Source: Dehalococcoidia bacterium (lineage in GTDB: Bacteria; Chloroflexota; Dehalococcoidia; Tepidiformales; Tepidiformaceae). Taken from it: a stretch of DNA of 35,069 nucleotides. Shown in pieces: positions 7,896-15,433 of the stretch. Position 1 is the first letter of the stretch; each line of letters begins with the position of its first letter. Below the pieces are notes generated by a model. That model did no database searches. It saw only the letters and a list, made by a program, of their open reading frames with translations, and was not told where the DNA came from. The position numbers were made by a program, and so were the translations under genes. The stretch lies in the NCBI GenBank assembly GCA_020853755.1, contig JADYYG010000012.1, forward strand, positions 1 through 35,069. The letters are read 5' to 3'.

Positions 7896-8723
7896 TTAGA
7901 AGTCGTTTTCGATTGCGCGGAAGCGCGCCCGCACCCATTCGAAGGACTCCGGGTGAGGGAGCAGGAAGAACTTGCCGGCCCTCAGTCCATCGAAGGTGAA
8001 GCGCGCGATTTCGCTGGCCGGTGTGGCGGCCGCCACAACCGCCTGCATGTCTTCCCAGCGCTTAAGCATTTCAGAGCTGGGTTCCGGTGGCGGAGTGGTG
8101 TTCGCCAACCCGGCCGGGCGGTTCCTGCCAGACTCGTTGATCCGGGTATTGACCCAACTGGGGCAGAGGACTGCGGCGCGAAGGTTCGAGCCAACGCGCT
8201 CCAGTTCGGCGGCCAACTGCTCGGAGAGTGCCACCACCGCGTGCTTGGTCACACCGTACGAGGCGCTGTGGTGGCTTCGGGTGAGGCCCGCGATCGAGGC
8301 CGTGTTCACGATGTAGCCCGGCTCCCCGTGCGCGAGCATCCGGGGAACGAACGAGCGAATCCCGTGGATGACTCCCCACAGGTTCACGCCCATCACCCAC
8401 GTCCAGTCTTCGAGCGTGGAATCCCAGATGGTTGTCCCGGCGCCAACTCCGGCGTTGTTGAAGAGAAGGTGGATGTTGCCGAACCGCTCAACCGCCTGCG
8501 TGGCGAGGCTCTCCACCTGCTGCGGGTCGGCGACGTTGACGCGGACGGCCATCACCCGTGAGCTGACCGCCGCGAGCGAAGCCATCACTGCATCGAGCGC
8601 CTGGTCCTCCACATCGGCGAGGACGACGTTCATTCCCTCGGCGATGCATTCGTCCACCAGGGCTCGCCCAATCCCGCTCGCCGCGCCGGTCACGACTGCT
8701 GTCTTGCCCGCCATCGATTCCAT
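7896..8723 (-). CDS. Short-chain dehydrogenase/reductase (SDR)
   Basis: This 275-residue classical SDR has a Rossmann fold. The TGAASGIG cofactor motif is at about residues 12-19. Asp37 at the end of strand beta-2 (LADVED) suggests NAD(H) preference. NNAG is at 89-92, the catalytic Ser near 143, and the YGVTK motif gives Tyr156 and Lys160. It would oxidise an alcohol or reduce a ketone. The ATG at 8723 is preferred over an in-frame GTG at 8750 because a GGAG site lies 7 bases upstream of it. The long C-terminal region (residues 200-275) may cover a bulky substrate. Its neighbours are an EthD protein upstream and a hydrolase downstream. Oxidising the alcohol made by an EbDH-type hydroxylase would be a natural role, but this is inference. 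Confidence 0.88.
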   Translation of the reverse strand: MESMAGKTAVVTGAASGIGRALVDECIAEGMNVVLADVEDQALDAVMASLAAVSSRVMAVRVNVADPQQVESLATQAVERFGNIHLLFNNAGVGAGTTIWDSTLEDWTWVMGVNLWGVIHGIRSFVPRMLAHGEPGYIVNTASIAGLTRSHHSASYGVTKHAVVALSEQLAAELERVGSNLRAAVLCPSWVNTRINESGRNRPAGLANTTPPPEPSSEMLKRWEDMQAVVAAATPASEIARFTFDGLRAGKFFLLPHPESFEWVRARFRAIENDF

Positions 8724-8867
8724 CGCGTTGCTCCACTTTGCACTGGCCACCGAGGGCTGGCATCCCGGCCCCGGTGTGTGACGCTGCGGCAGGCTGGCCT
8801 GGATCTTACCTCTACGCCCTGGCTGGCCGGACCCGGGCGCATGCGACCTGCTTTCGTCCCGGTGCGG

Positions 8868-9644
8868 CTACGCCCGGTCGACGACGACGCGCTCTTTGGC
8901 GAACCACATGGCGGAGCGGGAGAAGTCGATGAAGTTGCGCTCGTCGTCTTCGGCCCGGCTCGTGGCACGCTGGCTGTCGTCGGTCGGCATGGGCCCGAAG
9001 CCGCTGCGGTCGAACCAGAGTTCGGCGTGCCCGGTGTAGGTTTCGGTGACCGTGCCGCGGACCGCGCGCCATGCGTCTTCCAGCGGCGTTTCGAAACGAT
9101 GCACCTGGATGTACCGCAGAACCCGGCCGGCAGTAGCCTGGGAGCGGATCACGGGACCGTGCTGGGTTCGCCAGTACAGCTGGGCATCGTCAAACGAAAG
9201 CTGCGAGAGGTGGCGGAGCGGATAGTAGAACTTCACGATGGAGCTGCGCTCACGGGCGATGAGCGTCTCGGGGGCAGCGTTCACCTGGGGGTATTCGTAG
9301 CCGAACCAGAGCGGCGAAACCGGGTGATCCACGAACCCTCGCTCGTGCGCCACGACCTCGTCGATCGCCTTCCGGCCGGCCTCGGTCGCGAGCGCGTCCA
9401 TGAGCGCGGCCATGTTCTCCCACCAGATTTCGGTCACGCCGTCGTATGGGGACTCCATCGTCCCACGGGTGCCGGTGAAACGGTCGTTCTCGTCGGGGAG
9501 GGTCCAGACCTGCATGCAGCGCTGCATGGCGAGGTGGTTCGCGTGGCTCGCAAGCAGGGGACCATGCTCATTGAGCCAGTACCGCTGGAACTCGTCCAGG
9601 CTCATGCCGGGCTTTCGTCGAAGGAGGAATGTCAGCCTGATCAT
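8868..9644 (-). CDS. EthD-domain protein with two EthD repeats
   Basis: This protein of about 258 residues is built from two EthD-type ferredoxin-like domains. The first begins MIRLTFLLRRKPGMSLDEF and has the YWLNEHGPL motif. The second begins near residue 135 (SIVKFYYPLRH) with YWRTQHGPV. EthD proteins are small dimeric alpha/beta-barrel partners or enzymes in oxidative catabolism; the founding member accompanies a cytochrome P450 in ether degradation. A tandem two-domain form would act as an internal pseudo-dimer. An ATG at 9644 with an AGGTG site just upstream is preferred over a GTG two codons earlier. The gene lies between a hypothetical protein and the SDR in a minus-strand run. The exact function is unknown. 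Confidence 0.8.
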   Translation of the reverse strand: MIRLTFLLRRKPGMSLDEFQRYWLNEHGPLLASHANHLAMQRCMQVWTLPDENDRFTGTRGTMESPYDGVTEIWWENMAALMDALATEAGRKAIDEVVAHERGFVDHPVSPLWFGYEYPQVNAAPETLIARERSSIVKFYYPLRHLSQLSFDDAQLYWRTQHGPVIRSQATAGRVLRYIQVHRFETPLEDAWRAVRGTVTETYTGHAELWFDRSGFGPMPTDDSQRATSRAEDDERNFIDFSRSAMWFAKERVVVDRA

Positions 9645-9680
9645 GGTCACCTCGCCGGGAGTTGCTGGAGGGCGCCAGTG

Positions 9681-10058
9681 CTAACCGGGCAGGCCCGATT
9701 GCAGCAGCACCCCGTTGTGGATCAGGAAGCTGCGGACGGTGTTCGCCCACTTTGCGCGTTCGAAACGTGACCCTTCGATTTCCTGCTGCCACTCATCGAT
9801 GAGCGCCGCGTAACGGTTGCGGCCCTTGATACGAATGCGCTTCTGGCCGTCCTTGATCATCGTCGTTTCCTTGACGATTTGATCCGGGTCCCGGTTTACG
9901 CGGCGGCAGAACGTCTCGAAGATCACGAAACGCTGAGGGTCGTCGTGTTCGGGGTCTCCGCCCCAGTGGGAGCGGAGACCTTCCATCCAGACCTGCACTG
10001 AGGCGTACTCGAGCAGCGGCTTCAGCTCTACGGGTTGTTCGGTGCTGGCTTCGCTCAT
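9681..10058 (-). CDS. Hypothetical protein resembling an isolated integrase core-binding (SAM-like) domain
   Basis: This 125-residue protein is charged and predicted helical. The order of its central and C-terminal blocks (FVIFETFCRRVNRDPDQIV, then a basic RNRYAALIDEW helix, then WANTVRSFLIHNG) recalls the N-terminal core-binding domain of tyrosine recombinases. No catalytic Arg-His-Arg-Tyr domain follows, so it cannot be a complete recombinase. It starts only 4 bases after the nitroreductase stop codon, and the EthD gene follows after a 36-base gap, so it belongs to the same transcript. The resemblance to integrase domains is my reading of the pattern. It may instead be an unrelated helical adaptor of this operon. 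Confidence 0.6.
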   Translation of the reverse strand: MSEASTEQPVELKPLLEYASVQVWMEGLRSHWGGDPEHDDPQRFVIFETFCRRVNRDPDQIVKETTMIKDGQKRIRIKGRNRYAALIDEWQQEIEGSRFERAKWANTVRSFLIHNGVLLQSGLPG

Positions 10059-10062
10059 CGGG

Positions 10063-10851
10063 CTAGAGCGGAAGTCCGTAGCGGTCGGCCAGCGACTTGA
10101 TTTCGGCGATGCGCGCAGGGTTGTGCGGCGTCGCCGGCTCCTGGATCATGCCCGCCGCCTTCAGCTCCTCTACAACCTTTGGGTCGCGTGCGAACGGCTG
10201 ACCATAGGCGCCTTCGTAATAGAGCTCCTCGAATGGCGGGCGCGGGCGTTGGCCGCCGCCGTCCTTCGACTCCGCAGGGTAGCCGACCAGGATGGTCATC
10301 AGTGGCATCCATTCGTCCGGAACCTTGAAGACGTCCCGCAGCGTCTGGGCGTTGAGCGTGACAAGGCAGACCCCGAGGCCTTCGTCCACGCCGGTGAGGA
10401 GCGCCTGGGTCACTGCGCCGCCGACGTCGAAGGTGGAGTGCACCGGATAGCCGGGGCTGCTGGTGAATGGTTCGAGGATCTGTGGGTAGACGAAGTCGTC
10501 GACGAACTTGTGGCTCCAGCCGTGCGTCGGGGCAAGAGCGCCGACATCCACCAGTTCGCGCAGCCGCGAGCCCTTGATGCGATTCACGCTGCTGAGGTCG
10601 TTAAACCAGTGGATATGGACGGGCGCGAGGTCGACGTTGAGCGCGGCCACCGGCGTCTTGAGCCGGTTGAACTGCTCGTCGGTGAGGTCCTTGCGGAAAG
10701 CGACGACAGCCCGCTGCCACTGAGCGTTGACAGCGCAGGACGCAAGGCGGGCGGCCTCGAGCATCTTCTGGATCTTTTCGCGTTCCACCGGGCGGTCTGG
10801 ATCGAAGAACCGGATGGACCGCCTGGTGCCGATGACCTCTTTCAATTCCAT
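10063..10851 (-). CDS. Nitroreductase-family FMN oxidoreductase
   Basis: This 262-residue protein opens with the nitroreductase signature ELKEVIGTRRSIRFFD, in which the RRSIR loop binds the FMN phosphate. Further family segments are AARLASCAVNAQWQ, the dimer helix FDVGGAVTQALLTGVDEGLG with the following VCLVTL strand, and MTILVGYP. The family uses NAD(P)H and FMN to reduce nitro groups, quinones or enones, and some members dehalogenate or dehydrogenate. At 262 residues it is longer than the usual 180-220, with a mid-protein insertion (about 75-140) and a C-terminal extension. A GGAGGG site precedes the ATG, and a good promoter lies just upstream at 10882-10911. It is the first gene of the catabolic-looking minus-strand run. 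The substrate is unknown. Confidence 0.85.
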   Translation of the reverse strand: MELKEVIGTRRSIRFFDPDRPVEREKIQKMLEAARLASCAVNAQWQRAVVAFRKDLTDEQFNRLKTPVAALNVDLAPVHIHWFNDLSSVNRIKGSRLRELVDVGALAPTHGWSHKFVDDFVYPQILEPFTSSPGYPVHSTFDVGGAVTQALLTGVDEGLGVCLVTLNAQTLRDVFKVPDEWMPLMTILVGYPAESKDGGGQRPRPPFEELYYEGAYGQPFARDPKVVEELKAAGMIQEPATPHNPARIAEIKSLADRYGLPL

Positions 10852-10881
10852 GAGAGGGACCCTCCACTTTCAACCGCTGGT

Positions 10882-10911
10882 ATTATTCTGATCTGTATGA
10901 TGGGAGGTCAA
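10882..10911 (-). promoter_or_regulatory. Sigma-70-type promoter for the nitroreductase operon
   Basis: On the minus strand a -35 box TTGACC (10906-10911) and a -10 box AATAAT (10882-10887) are separated by 18 bases. Each differs from consensus at one position. The predicted start site, near 10875, leaves a short leader containing a GGAGGG ribosome binding site before the ATG at 10851. It would drive the nitroreductase, hypothetical, EthD and perhaps SDR and hydrolase genes. Confidence 0.6.
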
Positions 10912-11150
10912 CTGGGAGGGTGGCGGTGGCTCGGGCTGGCTGGAACGCTGGCTGCGGACCTCGGATTTGGCGACGCGCGGGCCTCGTTCCACGCTTGCTG
11001 CACCAACCGGTTGCTCGCGGCAGCCTGGGAGGCGATAGCGGCGTACAGTGCGGTCCCGTGCTTGAACGACGAACCGGGGTGGCTCGGTGTGCTGGCCTGA
11101 CTTGTGCGCGAGAACTCGGCGGGCTGATAGCAGCCGTTCGGAGGCTACAC
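10912..11150. other. Intergenic stretch without a convincing gene
   Basis: The gap between the nitroreductase promoter and the lipoprotein start contains overlapping open frames on both strands, but none has family-like composition. One plus-strand frame begins at ATG 10897 and runs to 11100 (67 codons, Gly/Ala/Trp/Leu-rich). It lacks a good ribosome binding site and starts inside the promoter of the opposite gene. It could be a leader region of the lipoprotein gene or the remains of a decayed gene. Confidence 0.4.
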
Positions 11151-11609
11151 GTGCTGAGGAGTCCAGCAGCGGTGGCCGTGATAGCGCTGGCCGTTCTGGC
11201 TTCGCTCGGCTGTGACAAGAGTCCTGACGGTTACACCGTCGAGGAATTGAAGGCGCTGCCTGTTTCCTCCCTCGTGGTTCCCGACGGCGAGGTGATCCGG
11301 ACCACGGAACGTCCTGGGACGACGCTCGGGGGCCCTACCAGCACGCACATCATCGTCGATGTTCGGACCGACCTTTCCGCTGAGGAGGTCTTCGAATTCT
11401 TTCGTGCGGAACTGACTGAGCTGGGATGGACTTTCGCAAGAACTACAGCCCAGCAGGGTCGGCTCCTGCAAGCGTCGGGCCGACAGGGTGACTTCGGGAT
11501 CGAGTTGGTGGTCTTGAACCGAGCAGTAGTCCGCGATGACTCGGATTGGGGGAGTCGGCTAACCGTGTACCAGCTCAGGGTCGCGGCCGCAGGGAGGAAG
11601 GGCGAATGA
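11151..11609 (+). CDS. Hypothetical secreted lipoprotein
   Basis: This 152-residue protein starts at a GTG with a GGAGG site 6 bases upstream. A signal peptide of 20 residues ends in the lipobox LASLGC, so Cys21 would be lipidated and the protein anchored outside the membrane. The mature part is a small alpha/beta domain (ADLSAEEVFEFFRAELTELGW-like helix, then strands up to SRLTVYQLRV). This recalls small extracytoplasmic domains in which a short helix-strand unit compares two states of a substrate, but I recognise no named family. Its stop codon overlaps the start of the next ORF as ATGA, which couples the two. No homologous neighbour helps to assign a role. Confidence 0.75.
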   Translation: MLRSPAAVAVIALAVLASLGCDKSPDGYTVEELKALPVSSLVVPDGEVIRTTERPGTTLGGPTSTHIIVDVRTDLSAEEVFEFFRAELTELGWTFARTTAQQGRLLQASGRQGDFGIELVVLNRAVVRDDSDWGSRLTVYQLRVAAAGRKGE

Positions 11610-11965
11610 AGACGAAGTTTGTCATGGCGGCAACGGTGCTCGCCGTCGGCGTGACCGTTGTCATCGTGGCTCTCGGTGCGCTCGGTCACTCCAACTGGGC
11701 GGCCGTGGCGAGGGCCTTGCCGGCCTCTGCCCGGGCCTTCGTTCCAGCTTCGGCCCGGAGCGCCAGGATGCTTGCGGCAAGGAACCAGGCGGAGGTCAGG
11801 AGCGCCACGGGAGTATCGAGACCGAGGCCCGGCGCCGCACCGATCAATGAAAGGGGAACAAGGGCGAACGCCAGCCAACCGAGCCACGTGGCGGTCAGCC
11901 GGGTCTCCAGGATCGCCGCTCCGAAGAAGAAGAGCAGGAGCGCCTGCGGGAAGTACTCCACGTAA
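11606..11965 (+). pseudogene. Apparently truncated membrane-anchored ORF running into antisense sequence
   Basis: An ATG at 11606 overlaps the lipoprotein stop codon (ATGA) and has a GGAGG site 7 bases upstream. The first 28 or so codons look genuine: a short basic start (MKTKF) and a hydrophobic segment (VLAVGVTVVIVALGALG). From about 11690 onward the frame is exactly antisense to the convergent membrane-protein gene and turns into Arg/Ala/Pro-rich sequence with no protein-like character. The simplest reading is a gene whose 3' part was lost when the convergent gene was brought next to it, leaving a fused nonsense tail of about 90 residues. It could still yield a small membrane peptide. The full frame encodes 119 residues. 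Confidence 0.45.
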
Positions 11966-12366
11966 CTGAAGTCCTGCGCGCCGTTTACGAGTGCCCGCGC
12001 CAGTGACGGGTCAACTGGCTTGTTAGCGATGAGGGCGAGGGTCATCGTGAGGGCGATGCATCCGAACTCGACCGCGACCAGCATGCTCGCCGACACGAAG
12101 ATCGCCAGCCCCAGGCGCCGGCTGTCCGTTTGCCGGCGCTCGATAGCATTCATGATCCACCAGGCCCAGGCGATGAACGCAAGAAGGCCGATTGCAGCGA
12201 CATGATTCGCGATGAGAATGCGTTCGCGGTGGTCCGCAAAGTAGGCGGCAATTTTCGAGCCATCTTCGTACCCGGCATCGCCCGCGGCGATGAACCCACC
12301 GAGCGTGAGCACCACGAATGCGATCCCGCCGAAGCGGGCCGTCTCGACAAGGCGCGACAGGTACAT
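11686..12366 (-). CDS. Hypothetical polytopic membrane protein (DUF4386-like)
   Basis: This 226-residue protein has about six hydrophobic segments. They include FGGIAFVVLTLGGFIAAGDA at the N-terminus, IANHVAAIGLLAFIAWAWWI, LVAVEFGCIALTMTLALI and LLLFFFGAAIL, followed by LGWLAFALVPLSLIGAAPG. The layout is like the DUF4386-type membrane proteins, whose function is unknown. The ATG at 12366 has a GGGAG site about 8 bases upstream; an upstream in-frame extension to 12606 would cross the divergent gene and is rejected. It is divergent from the gene at 12464 and shares an operator-like repeat with it. The last 20 residues are Ala/Glu/Lys-rich and overlap the truncated plus-strand ORF. No substrate or partner can be named. 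Confidence 0.75.
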   Translation of the reverse strand: MYLSRLVETARFGGIAFVVLTLGGFIAAGDAGYEDGSKIAAYFADHRERILIANHVAAIGLLAFIAWAWWIMNAIERRQTDSRRLGLAIFVSASMLVAVEFGCIALTMTLALIANKPVDPSLARALVNGAQDFSYVEYFPQALLLFFFGAAILETRLTATWLGWLAFALVPLSLIGAAPGLGLDTPVALLTSAWFLAASILALRAEAGTKARAEAGKALATAAQLE

Positions 12367-12388
12367 ACTGTCTCTCCCTCGACAGATT

Positions 12389-12452
12389 ACTCTGTGGTAC
12401 AGAGTTGCCCTGGGAACGATATCAGGGCTCGTCACACTTTGCAAGACAGAGT
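12389..12452. promoter_or_regulatory. Divergent operator region with repeated ACAGAGT half-sites
   Basis: The 97-base gap between the divergent membrane-protein genes holds a 17-base inverted repeat, ACTCTGT-GGT-ACAGAGT (12389-12405). A third copy of the half-site, ACAGAGT, lies at 12446-12452, 12 bases before the GTG of the plus-strand gene. The extended half-site TACTCTGT is shared by the outer arm and this third copy. Such an arrangement is typical of an operator for a small dimeric regulator controlling both directions. The winged-helix protein at 13033-13365 is the obvious candidate. Confidence 0.55.
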
Positions 12453-12463
12453 ATTCTCCGTTC

Positions 12464-13036
12464 GTGGGAGACTTACGCACTGCCCAGGAGTCACTCCGTG
12501 AGGTTGCTCGCCTCGATGCGATCGGGCGCGCTCCACGCACCGAGGTCTGGTTCCCCCTGCTCGTTTTCGGTCTCATCAACGCCGTTGCGGCGCCGCTCGT
12601 GCTCATGATTGGCCGCGACCACCTGGGGTCGTTTTACCTTCCGGCGGCACTCGCCGGAGGCGTGCTCAGCGCCCTCCACTACCGGCAGACGGGGCGCGTG
12701 AGCGGCCTGCAGGCGCCACTGTTTGCATGGCTCGCGGTCATCGCCGGGGCTACCGTGGCGGGTGCGGTCTGCTCAGATGCCGGCCGCGAAGAAGGATGGC
12801 GCGCACTTAACCTTGCCGGTCCGGGCGTCGCACTGACCGTCGGTTATGCCATCCTCGCGCTCTGGGCGCGGAGCACCGTGCTGCTGGTCGCCGTCGCGGC
12901 AATGGCGGTTGCCATTGCGTTCTCCGTGAACGTTGCCGACGGCGACCCCGCAATCGCCTTCCAGGTTGGCTCGTGGGCCGTCGTCTTCTTCTGCCTCGCA
13001 CACTTCAACTACTCCCAGCACCGGAGGCACCCGTGA
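12464..13036 (+). CDS. Hypothetical polytopic membrane protein
   Basis: This protein of about 190 residues has a short soluble N-terminus (VGDLRTAQESLREVARLDA) followed by five or six hydrophobic segments, among them VFGLINAVAAPLVLMIG, AWLAVIAGATVAGAVC and VALTVGYAILALWA. It ends in FFCLAHFNYSQH. I do not recognise a named family; small membrane proteins of this form often sit beside a winged-helix regulator. The GTG at 12464 is chosen because the third ACAGAGT operator half-site ends 11 bases before it and no later start preserves the amphipathic helix. No Shine-Dalgarno site is visible, so the transcript may be leaderless or nearly so. The last codon overlaps the GTG of the regulator gene (GTGA), which couples them. 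Confidence 0.65.
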   Translation: MGDLRTAQESLREVARLDAIGRAPRTEVWFPLLVFGLINAVAAPLVLMIGRDHLGSFYLPAALAGGVLSALHYRQTGRVSGLQAPLFAWLAVIAGATVAGAVCSDAGREEGWRALNLAGPGVALTVGYAILALWARSTVLLVAVAAMAVAIAFSVNVADGDPAIAFQVGSWAVVFFCLAHFNYSQHRRHP

Positions 13037-13365
13037 CTCACCCAACCAGCCGTCTCCAGGATGATGTTCACCAGCGCGTGCGCCTGGGGATCCTCGCCAT
13101 CCTGAATGGCGCCTCGCGGGCAGACTTCGCATTCCTGCGCCAGACGTTAGGCCTGACCGATGGAAACCTCGGCAAGCACCTTCAGGTCCTCGAGGAGGCT
13201 GGCTACGTCGCGATCGACAAGGTCTTCGAGAACCGCCGCCCGCGCACCTGGGTCAAGATCACTCGCTCGGGCCGTGCGGCCCTCGATGAAGAGCTGGCGG
13301 CGCTCCGCGAAGTCATCGCAAGTGCGGAGCGCGGCGCTACGAACGAAAGCCTAAGCGCCGGCTAA
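13033..13365 (+). CDS. Small winged-helix transcriptional regulator (MarR/PadR/ArsR-like)
   Basis: This 110-residue protein consists almost entirely of one winged helix-turn-helix domain. Helix 1 is VRLGILAILNGA, then RADFAFLRQTLGLTDGNLGKHLQVLEEAGYV forms helix-turn-helix and recognition helix, and the wing is VFENRRPRTWVKITRSG. A C-terminal helix (ALDEELAALREVIASAE) probably makes the dimer. This fits the HTH_34/DUF-type group of transcriptional regulators usually encoded with a membrane protein. The GTG start overlaps the membrane-protein stop codon and has a GGAGG site 6 bases upstream. It most likely controls the divergent promoter region at 12389-12452, including its own operon. No ligand can be predicted; there is no cysteine metal site. 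Confidence 0.85.
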   Translation: MTHPTSRLQDDVHQRVRLGILAILNGASRADFAFLRQTLGLTDGNLGKHLQVLEEAGYVAIDKVFENRRPRTWVKITRSGRAALDEELAALREVIASAERGATNESLSAG

Positions 13366-13451
13366 GCGGCGGCCCGGTCGACTTGTGAGCACAGCGAGTG
13401 GGCCACGGCCGTTCGCCGACGCCCACACGCCGCTATCGAACGCTTTGAGTC

Positions 13452-13526
13452 TGGTAGGCCCGGAGAGATTCGAACTCTCGACCAATGGATTAAAAGTCCA
13501 CTGCTCTACCGCTGAGCTACAGGCCC
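13452..13526 (-). tRNA. tRNA-Lys (anticodon TTT)
   Basis: The minus strand folds into a complete cloverleaf: acceptor GGGCCTG/CGGGCCT, D-arm GCTC...GAGC, anticodon stem GTGGA/TCCAT with loop CTTTTAA (anticodon TTT), a 5-base variable loop, and T-arm GAGAG-TTCGAAT-CTCTC. The discriminator is A, and the 3' CCA is encoded in the DNA (13452-13454). Confidence 0.96.
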
Positions 13527-13626
13527 GTGAGTTGCCGCGGCTGGAGAACTGCCCCCCGTGGCGGGGGCGCGGCCACGGCTAAGGGTACCAGATGGCGCTT
13601 TTCGAACACCGGGCCTCGCGTGGCTG

Positions 13627-14571
13627 TTACATATTTCGCAGGAGGCGGATGCGTTCTTCGATCGGCGGGTGGGTGTCGAAGAGGTTGTTGAGGAAGCTGG
13701 CGTGTTCCTTCAGCGGGTTCGAGATGTAGAGGTGCGCGGTCGCCTTGTTTGCCGCTTCGAGAGGTTCTGGGTCGGCGGCGATCTTCTCGAGTGCCCGGGC
13801 GAGCGCCTCGGGATGGCGTGAGAGCAACGCCCCGCTGGCGTCGGCGAGGTATTCGCGCTGGCGGCTGATTCCGAACTTGATGGCCTGGGCGATGATGGGC
13901 GCCAGGATTGCGGCGACCAGTGCCAGCACGAGGATGATGACGACCCCGCCGCCGCCGTTCTTCTCGCGGCTCGAACGGCGGCCGCCAGCTCCCATGAAGC
14001 TCCAGCGCAAAGCAAGGTCGCTGATGAGCGCGATCAGGCCGACAAGGACCGTGGTCAGCGTCATGATCCGGATGTCGTAGTTGCCGATATGCGACATCTC
14101 GTGCGCCAGAACGGCTTCGAGTTCGATCGGTTCGAGTTTGTCGAGGAGCCCGCGCGTCGCGACAACGTGGGCGTGCTGGGGGTCCCGGCCAGTGGCGAAG
14201 GCGTTTGGCGCGGAGTCTTCGAGCACCCAGGTCTTCGGCATCGGCAGCCCGGCGCCGATGGAGAGGTTCTCCACGCGGCGGACGAACTCCCACTCCTCCT
14301 CTTTCGTCACTTCGTGCGCGCCCGAAATCGAGAGAACCACGTTCGTCGAAATGTAGTAGCTGACAACGGCGTAGATGATGAGGCCGATGCCCACGACCCC
14401 GATGATGCCGATGGGCAGGCCGATGGCGAGGGACAGGAGTCCAACCAGCACGGTGAGCACGACCACGAACGCCGACATCAGCACCCATGTGGTGCGTTTG
14501 TTTGACGCGACCCGGTCCCAGACCAGGATCGAACCCGGAATGAACGGTTGGGGCGCCGGGTCGGTGCTCAC
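13627..14571 (-). CDS. htpX: Membrane metalloprotease HtpX (M48 family)
   Basis: This 314-residue protein is an integral-membrane zinc protease of the M48B family, which degrades misfolded membrane proteins. Two N-terminal hydrophobic segments (about 29-49 and 51-73) precede the zinc motif HEMSH at 157-161. Two more hydrophobic segments follow at about 171-186 and 209-230. The third zinc ligand is the Glu of RQREYLADA near residue 240. The C-terminal FDTHPPIEERIRLL is the usual HtpX ending. The GTG start has a GGAGG site 9 bases upstream. It lies 144 bases downstream of lemA on the same strand; lemA-htpX is a widely conserved pair. The expected length is about 290-300 residues, so the gene looks intact. 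Confidence 0.94.
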   Translation of the reverse strand: MSTDPAPQPFIPGSILVWDRVASNKRTTWVLMSAFVVVLTVLVGLLSLAIGLPIGIIGVVGIGLIIYAVVSYYISTNVVLSISGAHEVTKEEEWEFVRRVENLSIGAGLPMPKTWVLEDSAPNAFATGRDPQHAHVVATRGLLDKLEPIELEAVLAHEMSHIGNYDIRIMTLTTVLVGLIALISDLALRWSFMGAGGRRSSREKNGGGGVVIILVLALVAAILAPIIAQAIKFGISRQREYLADASGALLSRHPEALARALEKIAADPEPLEAANKATAHLYISNPLKEHASFLNNLFDTHPPIEERIRLLRNM

Positions 14572-14715
14572 GGGCGGGAACCTCCGGCCGGGATAGCCGC
14601 AGCGCTAATCCGCGGGCAGCGGGCAACTGCCGTCATGCCACGGGGGGAGTGCTCAGTCGCGTGGAAACTGGCCATGTCCGGCCTCATTCGCCTTTCGAAA
14701 GCCGGCGTTCGAGGA

Positions 14716-15318
14716 TCAGGGAGCCGGTGCAGCGGGCGGCGGCGCAGGGGCATCGTTGCCAAAGCTGACCTTGACGTCCTCGCGGGCCGCTTCTTCTGCC
14801 TCGTAGAACTCCGCCGGTTCGAAGTTGAACATGCCGGCGAGGATCGAACTCGGCACCGTCGCGGTCTTTTCGTTGTAGACGCGGACGTTTGAGTTATAGA
14901 ACTGGCGGGCGTACGCGATCTTGTCTTCGGTGTCGGTCAATTCGCGCTGCAGTTCGAGGAAGTTCTGGTTCGCCTTCAGGTCCGGGTAGGCTTCGGCGAC
15001 CGCGAAGAGGCTGCGGAGCGCGCCGGTGAGCATGTTGTCGGCCTGGGCTGCCTGCCCGGGCGTGCCTGCGCGGTCGAGCATCGCCCGGGCGCGCGTCACA
15101 TTTTCGAGCACTTCCTTTTCGTGCGCGGCGTAACCCTTGACGGTCTCGACGAGGTTCGGGATCAGGCTGCTGCGCCGCTTGAGCTGCACATCGATGCCGG
15201 ACCAGGCTTCCTTGACCCGGATACGAGCACGGGCGAGGCCGTTGTACATGCCGAACACCCAGAACACGAGGATCAGCACGACGACTGCGATGACAATGAG
15301 CGTGATTAGCAAACCCAT
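14716..15318 (-). CDS. lemA: LemA family membrane protein
   Basis: This 200-residue protein has one N-terminal transmembrane segment ([20 protein letters not shown]) followed by a long helical-bundle domain. The family segments are visible: [37 protein letters not shown], and [23 protein letters not shown]. The C-terminus is a short Ala/Pro-rich tail. An AGGAG site lies about 8 bases before the ATG. LemA proteins are membrane-anchored helical bundles of unclear biochemical role and are very often encoded next to HtpX, as here. The 144-base gap to htpX shows no clear terminator, so co-transcription is likely. Confidence 0.93.
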   Translation of the reverse strand: MGLLITLIVIAVVVLILVFWVFGMYNGLARARIRVKEAWSGIDVQLKRRSSLIPNLVETVKGYAAHEKEVLENVTRARAMLDRAGTPGQAAQADNMLTGALRSLFAVAEAYPDLKANQNFLELQRELTDTEDKIAYARQFYNSNVRVYNEKTATVPSSILAGMFNFEPAEFYEAEEAAREDVKVSFGNDAPAPPPAAPAP

Positions 15319-15433
15319 GGGAAACGCTCCTGGCGGGGGTCACGCGCATCCTAGCACAGCGCGAGGAACGAACCGGAATAGACCAGCTTTACCAGCCGGC
15401 ATGTGCGCCCCGATGTCCGCGAAGGAGCCGACG

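Noticed and set aside
10897..11100. A 67-codon plus-strand frame (Gly/Ala/Trp/Leu-rich) before the lipoprotein gene.
   Set aside because: It starts inside the nitroreductase promoter, lacks a ribosome binding site and resembles no protein family.
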